A stretch of DNA of 11,704 nucleotides, from NCBI GenBank assembly GCA_026988585.1, contig JALSKY010000211.1, positions 1-11,704 on the forward strand, read 5' to 3'. Source of the stretch: Deltaproteobacteria bacterium (GTDB taxonomy: Bacteria; Desulfobacterota; Dissulfuribacteria; Dissulfuribacterales; QOAL01). The notes beneath the pieces are model-generated. The model saw only the letters and a program-made list of their open reading frames with translations, ran no database searches and was not told where the DNA came from. How positions within the stretch are numbered: the first letter of the stretch is position 1; each line of letters starts with the position of its first letter. Both the position numbers and the translations under genes were made by a program. Shown one piece after another: positions 7,413 to 11,704 of this stretch.

Positions 7413-8188
7413 TAGACAGTGCCTCAATGGTAAAGATGAAAACAGAGACCAGGGTGCTCACCCCTGAGGGCTCTGCTTCAAGGATTGAGTCCGTGGCCAT
7501 TGAGGCGCCATATAGGGTGGCCCTCAACGATGAGGAGATGGGAGCCTCAATGGTGTTGCCTGTAGGTCTTGAGGAGTTTGGGCCCGGATTTCTCTTTGGC
7601 CAGGGCTGGATCACATCACCAGGCCAGGTGAAGGAGGTGTATGTCTGTTCTGAAGGCAGGATATCTGTTTATGCAGACGTGCCAGAAGAGCAGGGCAAAA
7701 AGGAGTTTATTATCACATCCGGTTGCGGTGGAACAGGCAAGATCTCGCGGGATGTCCTGGAAGGGGACTTGGGCAGCCCCTTGGAGTATTCCATCAGCTT
7801 TGATGAGATCCGAAAGTTTATCATGCAGGTGCTGAAGGCATCGAGTCTTGGCCTTGAGACCCACTGTGTTCATGGGTGTGGCCTCTGGTCTGGAGGAAGG
7901 TTACAGGCCTTTTATGAGGATGTCGGCAGGCATAATGCCGTAGATAAGGTGATTGGAGCCATCCTGTTGGGCAGGGTGCCGGCAGCAGGCGCAGTTTATA
8001 CCACAGGCAGGTTGACCTCTGACATGGTTCTGAAATGTGCTCGTATTGGTATTCCCATAGTTATGTCCAGGACAGCGCCCTCATCTCTTGGGCTGGCAAT
8101 AGCAAGGCGTGCAGGCATAACCCTGGCAGCCTATGCCAGACCTGACAGAGTCAATGTATTTCATGCTCCGGAGCGGATAGTCTCATGA
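7400..8188 (+). CDS. fdhD: FdhD-type formate dehydrogenase accessory sulfurtransferase
   Basis: FdhD takes sulfur from a cysteine desulfurase (IscS in E. coli) and passes it to the bis-MGD cofactor, which activates formate dehydrogenase. The 262-residue length is normal for the family. The signature YEDVGRHNAVDKVIGAILL (172-190), TTGRLTSDMVLKCARIGIP (201-219) and the C-terminal AGITLAAYARPDRVNVF (238-254) are clear. The usual CxxC loop is CGGT here (Cys109 to Thr112), so the second Cys is absent. The conserved block normally like TGGVHAAAL reads THCVHGCGL (154-162), adding Cys156 and Cys160. Start ATG 7400 has an AGGGG-like site just upstream; ATGs at 7427 and 7436 are less likely alternatives. 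The start lies inside the end of moeA, and the TGA overlaps the following mini-ORF start as ATGA. Confidence 0.92.
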   Translation: MADLIDSASMVKMKTETRVLTPEGSASRIESVAIEAPYRVALNDEEMGASMVLPVGLEEFGPGFLFGQGWITSPGQVKEVYVCSEGRISVYADVPEEQGKKEFIITSGCGGTGKISRDVLEGDLGSPLEYSISFDEIRKFIMQVLKASSLGLETHCVHGCGLWSGGRLQAFYEDVGRHNAVDKVIGAILLGRVPAAGAVYTTGRLTSDMVLKCARIGIPIVMSRTAPSSLGLAIARRAGITLAAYARPDRVNVFHAPERIVS

Positions 8189-8235
8189 CCACTGCTTACA
8201 GTATGGCTGTGATGGCCGGTGTGGGGATCTCATGA
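8185..8235 (+). CDS. 16-codon mini-ORF bridging fdhD and spmAB
   Basis: The frame encodes MTTAYSMAVMAGVGIS. Its ATG overlaps the fdhD stop (ATGA at 8185-8188), and its TGA overlaps the next ATG (ATGA at 8232-8235), so it tiles the 43-nt gap between the two genes exactly. It has only a weak, distant purine-rich site, and reinitiation by ribosomes leaving fdhD would be the likely route of translation. It may be a translational bridge, a tiny hydrophobic peptide, or chance, since a double ATGA is not hard to reach in 51 nt. No known family. Confidence 0.25.
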   Translation: MTTAYSMAVMAGVGIS

Positions 8236-9596
8236 GCGGCGAAAAGGGCCAACCCTCTGTTTCTGAAAAAGGTTCTCCTGCTGCCATGAATCTGGTCTGG
8301 TTCTGGCTTATCGCCATTTCTGTGGTGGTCGCGGCCTTCAACGGCAGAATGGAGGAACTCACTACAGGATCTTTTGAGTCAGCCAAGACAGCAGTAAATC
8401 TTGCCATAGGTCTTATAGGGGCCATGGCACTCTGGTTGGGACTGGTGAAAATAGTCGAAGAGGCAGGCTTGATGGAGCTGGTCGCAGGACTGTTCAGGCG
8501 TGTTCTTGTCAGGCTGTTCCCTCAGGTTCCTGAGCGGCATACTGCCATGAGCGCCATGGTAATGAATCTCTCTGCCAATGCCCTTGGTCTCGGCAATGCG
8601 GCAACCCCTTTAGGAATAAAGGCCATGGTGGAGCTGGATAAACTCAACCCTGAAAAGGGCCGGGCCACCAGTGCCATGTGTCTCTTCCTCGCAATCAATA
8701 CCTCCAGTGTAACCCTTCTTCCCCTTGGTGTAATCGGCGTCAGGGCAGCGGCAGGGGCATCAGAGCCAGCAAGTATCATCATCCCTACCCTTTTTGCAAC
8801 AATATGCTCTACGGCTGTAGCCATTACCGCCTGTAAGCTGTTTGAGCGGTTTTATGATGGCAGCTTCCAGTCAGAATCTATCCTTAATAGTGATTCTGCA
8901 GATGGACCGTCAGAAGATAATGGCCAGAATACAAATTGGACTCCTACCGGTAATGGAAATGAAAGCAAAGGGCTTTATCCACCTGGCCCTGTCACCGTAT
9001 GGGCGGTACGATTGCTCTTTGTTTTGATATTGGCAGCGGCTCTCTGGAAGCTGTTGCAAGGGCCGTTTCTTCCGGTAATGCAGGAGATAGTCTCTTTCTG
9101 GATAGTGCCTGTGCTCATGTTGGCCTTTGCTGCCTACGGCTATATAAAAGGAGTTCCTGTATATGAGGCTGGTTCTGAAGGGGCAAAAGAGGGGTTCAAC
9201 GTGGCAGTAAAGATTATACCCTTCCTAGTTATGATTCTGGTGGCCGTGGGGATGTTCAGGGCCTCCGGCGCCTTTGACTTTCTATCAGCGCTGCTCTCTC
9301 CTGTTACAGGGATATTGGGCTTTCCTGCTGATGTTTTGCCAGTTGCCCTGCTAAGACCCCTGTCAGGTTCAGGGGCCTTTGGTCTCATGAGTGAGATAGT
9401 GTCCCGGGCTCCGGACAGCTTCAGTGCCTATTTGGCTTCCACTCTTCAGGGTTCTACAGAGACAACATTTTATGTCTTGGCAGTCTATTTCGGGGCAGTA
9501 GGCATAAAAGACCCGAGACATGCGGTAGCAGCGGCCTTGAGCGCAGATCTGGCTGGGGCCTTGGCAGCGCTATTCATCTGCAGGTTGACCTATTGA
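8232..9596 (+). CDS. SpmA-SpmB fusion, Gate-domain (nucleoside recognition) membrane protein
   Basis: A 454-residue integral membrane protein with two related halves. Residues about 19-210 resemble SpmA: hydrophobic segments at about 20-36, 54-72, 153-170 and 182-201, and the conserved SANALGLGNAATPLGIKAM (114-132). Residues 211-253 are a polar linker rich in Ser, Asn, Asp and Gly. Residues about 255-454 resemble SpmB: hydrophobic segments at about 258-275, 288-303, 325-342 and 413-424, the conserved ALLRPLSGSGAFG (372-384) and STLQGSTETTFYVLAVYFGAVG (403-424). SpmA and SpmB are separate in Bacillus, where they act in spore core dehydration; fused forms occur in non-sporulating Gram-negatives with unknown substrate. 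Start 8232 has GGGG 7 nt upstream; M19 (8286) would match the usual family start but has a weaker site. Coupled to fdhD through the mini-ORF. Ends 18 nt from the converging patatin gene. Confidence 0.88.
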   Translation: MSGEKGQPSVSEKGSPAAMNLVWFWLIAISVVVAAFNGRMEELTTGSFESAKTAVNLAIGLIGAMALWLGLVKIVEEAGLMELVAGLFRRVLVRLFPQVPERHTAMSAMVMNLSANALGLGNAATPLGIKAMVELDKLNPEKGRATSAMCLFLAINTSSVTLLPLGVIGVRAAAGASEPASIIIPTLFATICSTAVAITACKLFERFYDGSFQSESILNSDSADGPSEDNGQNTNWTPTGNGNESKGLYPPGPVTVWAVRLLFVLILAAALWKLLQGPFLPVMQEIVSFWIVPVLMLAFAAYGYIKGVPVYEAGSEGAKEGFNVAVKIIPFLVMILVAVGMFRASGAFDFLSALLSPVTGILGFPADVLPVALLRPLSGSGAFGLMSEIVSRAPDSFSAYLASTLQGSTETTFYVLAVYFGAVGIKDPRHAVAAALSADLAGALAALFICRLTY

Positions 9597-9614
9597 TCAG
9601 GCAAGAAGCGGAGA

Positions 9615-10640
9615 TCACTTGTTGGCAGCACGCTTCGCCCGGTCATACCACTTGAAATAGTCAACGGTCCCCCTTTTCCCTGATTCTATCAACTCCTGTT
9701 TTTTCTTGTCGCTGATATTGAAATCCGTGGTCTTGACTCCAAGGGTGTCAATATAGATGGTTCGCTGCCAATCATCGCTGTGCAGATGGTAGTTTTCCTG
9801 GGCATCTTTCATAGTGATTACCATGCGAACAATATAATCGAAAATGTCCTTTATCTCATGGTGCTTTGGAGCGGCATGATCCCGAAACATGGAGATCTCT
9901 TCCTTGGCGTCCAGTCTGAATCCAAGGGTTTGCTTATTATAAACATATTTGGATATGGGGCGTTCTATCTCTGCAAGTTTTTTGTTGATGCGGTCATAAT
10001 AGTCTGTTTTCCTGGCGAGCTGCCCAGAAACATATTTTTCCCTGTCGAAAAGCTTTATGGGATAGTTTCTCAGAACACCACCATCCACATACACATCATC
10101 CCGCAAGCTCCTGATGGCCCGAAAAAACAGGGGGATGGACATGGAGATTCTGACAGCGTCAGCTACACAGGTCCTGGGCGTGTGTTCATTTGAAAAAATT
10201 TCAGAGAATCCGGTAGAGATGTTGGTGCCAAGAAGGTAGAGTTCCCTGAAGTCGCGGCGGGTTTTCAGGGCATGGATATCTGCGAAGGTTGCATCGGAAT
10301 TGCCGGTCTTTTCTCTTATCAGACCCCCGATCCACTGCCGGAAATAGTCGCCTTTATACCATCCGAACTGGGTAAGCAGCCTGTTGGTGTCTCGAATCAT
10401 GCCCCAGGAATCATCGAGGAAGTTTTTGAAATCGAGATCCCACAGGATATCCTTTATCTCCTTGAGGGAATAGTTGAGTCCCATGAGTACTGCTGTAATG
10501 GCGCCTGCAGAGGTGCCTCCGACTCGTTGGATGGAGGGGAGAATTTCTCTCCTTTCCAGCTCTTCGAGGGAGCCGATATATGCAATCCCCTTTACTCCAC
10601 CACCTTCAAAGACCAGGTTCTGGAAATGATACCTTTTCAT
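9615..10640 (-). CDS. Patatin-like phospholipase family protein
   Basis: Predicted acyl hydrolase with a Ser/Asp dyad, acting on phospholipid or other acyl esters. The 341-residue protein has the oxyanion-hole loop GGGVKG (13-18), the nucleophile elbow GGTSAG with Ser44, and the catalytic Asp186 in the VDGG motif (185-188), preceded by ADAVRISMSIPLFFRA (160-175) as in bacterial patatins. The patatin domain fills about residues 7-200. The last 140 residues are charged and unassigned, including a Lys/Arg-rich stretch at about 208-225. There is no signal peptide or membrane segment, so it is cytosolic or delivered by another route. ATG 10640 is preceded by AAGGAGG at 8 nt, a strong ribosome site. 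It converges with spmAB and diverges from the DUF169 gene; neither neighbour reveals its substrate. Confidence 0.93.
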   Translation of the reverse strand: MKRYHFQNLVFEGGGVKGIAYIGSLEELERREILPSIQRVGGTSAGAITAVLMGLNYSLKEIKDILWDLDFKNFLDDSWGMIRDTNRLLTQFGWYKGDYFRQWIGGLIREKTGNSDATFADIHALKTRRDFRELYLLGTNISTGFSEIFSNEHTPRTCVADAVRISMSIPLFFRAIRSLRDDVYVDGGVLRNYPIKLFDREKYVSGQLARKTDYYDRINKKLAEIERPISKYVYNKQTLGFRLDAKEEISMFRDHAAPKHHEIKDIFDYIVRMVITMKDAQENYHLHSDDWQRTIYIDTLGVKTTDFNISDKKKQELIESGKRGTVDYFKWYDRAKRAANK

Positions 10641-10684
10641 GATTCAAGCCTCCTTTTCCCGGTAAAGGATCACTAATGATCTTC

Positions 10685-10708
10685 CTGTCACGATTGCAGT
10701 CCTGACAG
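10685..10708. repeat. Inverted repeat upstream of the patatin gene
   Basis: CTGTCA (10685-10690) and TGACAG (10703-10708) are perfect 6-bp arms separated by 12 nt, 45 nt upstream of the patatin start. It could be a dimeric regulator site or a chance repeat; arms of this length are common by chance. It does not fit the CRP or FNR consensus. Confidence 0.25.
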
Positions 10709-10823
10709 ATGGATACAGAAAATTTTACATCATCCCTTCCTGTTTTGAGGGTAGTGATATTCCCTGTCTGTGTGAAGCCCTAAAAGGCAGAGTAGTAAGG
10801 AATTAGTCTCGATAATCTCTCTG

Positions 10824-10852
10824 TTGAAAACAGCATCTCTTTGGTTTAACGT
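10824..10852 (+). promoter_or_regulatory. Weak candidate promoter for the DUF169 gene
   Basis: TTGAAA (10824-10829, 5 of 6 to the -35 consensus), a 17-nt spacer and TAACGT (10847-10852, only 3 of 6 to the -10 consensus). A small palindrome, CTGTTGAAAACAG (10821-10833), overlaps the -35 and could be an operator. The 286-nt interval 10641-10926 has no gene I can support and must carry the promoters for both divergent genes. Confidence 0.25.
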
Positions 10853-10926
10853 GGTTTTATATCTATGTTGTATATGGCAGCAATAGAAAAAATAAATCGA
10901 TTTTGCACACATGAAAGGGATAGTCT

Positions 10927-11688
10927 ATGAAAAATTCTACAGACAGATTTTCTGATATTGAAGAGGTGTTGATCAGACATCTCAGACTCTACCACTATCC
11001 AGTGGCAATATTTTTTGAAAGGGATGGCAAAGAACAGATCAGTGCGGAAAAAAGACCCAAAAACCGGCTTAGTTTTTGTCAGCTTTTGGCACATGTTCGA
11101 CAGGTTGGAGGTAGTCTGCGCCTTTATCCCAAGTTCCTTGGCTGTGCAACTGCCGCAGATCTTTTTGGTTTCTCAAGGGAAGAGGAGAAATCGCTCAAGA
11201 CACTGAATAAGTATGTTAGCAGAGATGCGTCTGAGAGATTCTATGCAGACAGGCCGAGGTTTGCGCCTGGCACAATCTCTTCAGTAGCTCTATGCACTCT
11301 TGGCAGGTGCGATAAGGAGCCAGATGGTGTCATAATGGTAGTTGATTCGCTTCAGGCCATGCATCTTCTTGATTTTTATGCCAAAGCAGTTGATAAACCG
11401 GACATCCCTCTTGGGCATAGCGTGAACGGTGCTGCTTGTGCCAACACCGTCAAGGCCCTGAAGCAGGGAGCTCCACAATTGGCATTCCCCTGCCCAGGGG
11501 CCTTTACTTCTGGAAAGATGGAGCGAGGAGAGGTGGTGCTATCCTTTCCATGGGAGGCGTTTCAGGCTACGGTGCAGGTGGTATTCCAGAGGGCCGAGAA
11601 GGGAAAATTTTCCCTGCTGGGCGGCCCCCAGTTGGTTGGGGACGATGTATGCCGGAATTGCCCTTTGATTCGCTTTCATGAGTCCTAA
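10927..11688 (+). CDS. DUF169 family protein, cysteine-rich
   Basis: A 253-residue protein that I recognise as DUF169, a family of unknown function frequent in anaerobes. Family-like segments are YHYPVAIFF (22-30), the middle AALCTLGRCD region (119-129), the block NGAACANTVKALKQGAPQLAFPCPGAF (167-193, described by ends) and the C-terminal LLGGPQLVGDDVCRNCP (230-246). It has eight cysteines: 51, 73, 123, 128, 171, 189, 242 and 245, with a C-terminal CxxC (242-245). This suggests metal or Fe-S binding or redox chemistry, but only as inference. No signal peptide or membrane segment, so cytosolic. ATG 10927 has an AAAGGGA site about 8-10 nt upstream. It stands alone, divergent from the patatin gene; only 16 nt of window follow its stop. 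Confidence 0.85.
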   Translation: MKNSTDRFSDIEEVLIRHLRLYHYPVAIFFERDGKEQISAEKRPKNRLSFCQLLAHVRQVGGSLRLYPKFLGCATAADLFGFSREEEKSLKTLNKYVSRDASERFYADRPRFAPGTISSVALCTLGRCDKEPDGVIMVVDSLQAMHLLDFYAKAVDKPDIPLGHSVNGAACANTVKALKQGAPQLAFPCPGAFTSGKMERGEVVLSFPWEAFQATVQVVFQRAEKGKFSLLGGPQLVGDDVCRNCPLIRFHES

Positions 11689-11704
11689 GTGCCTATCTGC
11701 CCAA

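Noticed and set aside
8522..8824. Minus-strand open frame inside spmAB.
   Set aside because: Antisense shadow of the conserved SpmA half; composition typical of a shadow frame.
9597..9614. Bidirectional terminator between the converging spmAB and patatin genes.
   Set aside because: The 18-nt gap has no stable inverted repeat with T-runs; any termination must lie within the opposing genes or be Rho-dependent.

Overview
This is an ordinary bacterial chromosomal segment with closely packed genes and a base composition that looks near 50% GC by eye. There is no insertion sequence, phage gene, CRISPR array, tRNA or rRNA that I can see. Gene content and style point to an anaerobic or microaerophilic Gram-negative, most likely of the Desulfobacterota (the former Deltaproteobacteria). 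The hints are a carA-carB-purF cluster, a moeA-like gene with variant motifs next to fdhD, a fused SpmA/SpmB membrane protein, and a DUF169 protein. This placement is inference, since no marker gene is present.

Left block (1 to about 5.9 kb, minus strand): carA, carB and purF read leftwards from a good sigma70-type promoter at about 5912-5940. CarA and CarB form the glutamine-dependent carbamoyl phosphate synthetase that feeds pyrimidine and arginine synthesis. PurF commits PRPP to purine synthesis and runs off the left edge of the window. The carA leader is about 135 nt long and holds two candidate RNA or operator structures.

Middle block (about 6.08 to 9.6 kb, plus strand): moeA-like, fdhD, a 16-codon mini-ORF and a fused spmAB gene, all overlapping or touching. 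MoeA (metal insertion into molybdopterin) and FdhD (sulfur transfer to the bis-MGD cofactor of formate dehydrogenase) form a molybdenum/tungsten cofactor maturation pair. Both depart from the usual motifs at key positions. The SpmAB-type Gate-domain membrane protein is tied to them by ATGA overlaps through the mini-ORF.

Right block (9.6 to 11.7 kb): a patatin-like phospholipase on the minus strand converges on spmAB with 18 nt between stop codons. It diverges from a cysteine-rich DUF169 gene on the plus strand, with 286 bp of control region between them.

I did not find a clear undescribed system. The most interesting part is the moeA-fdhD-mini-ORF-spmAB cluster: two cofactor-maturation proteins with altered catalytic motifs, coupled to a membrane protein of unknown substrate.
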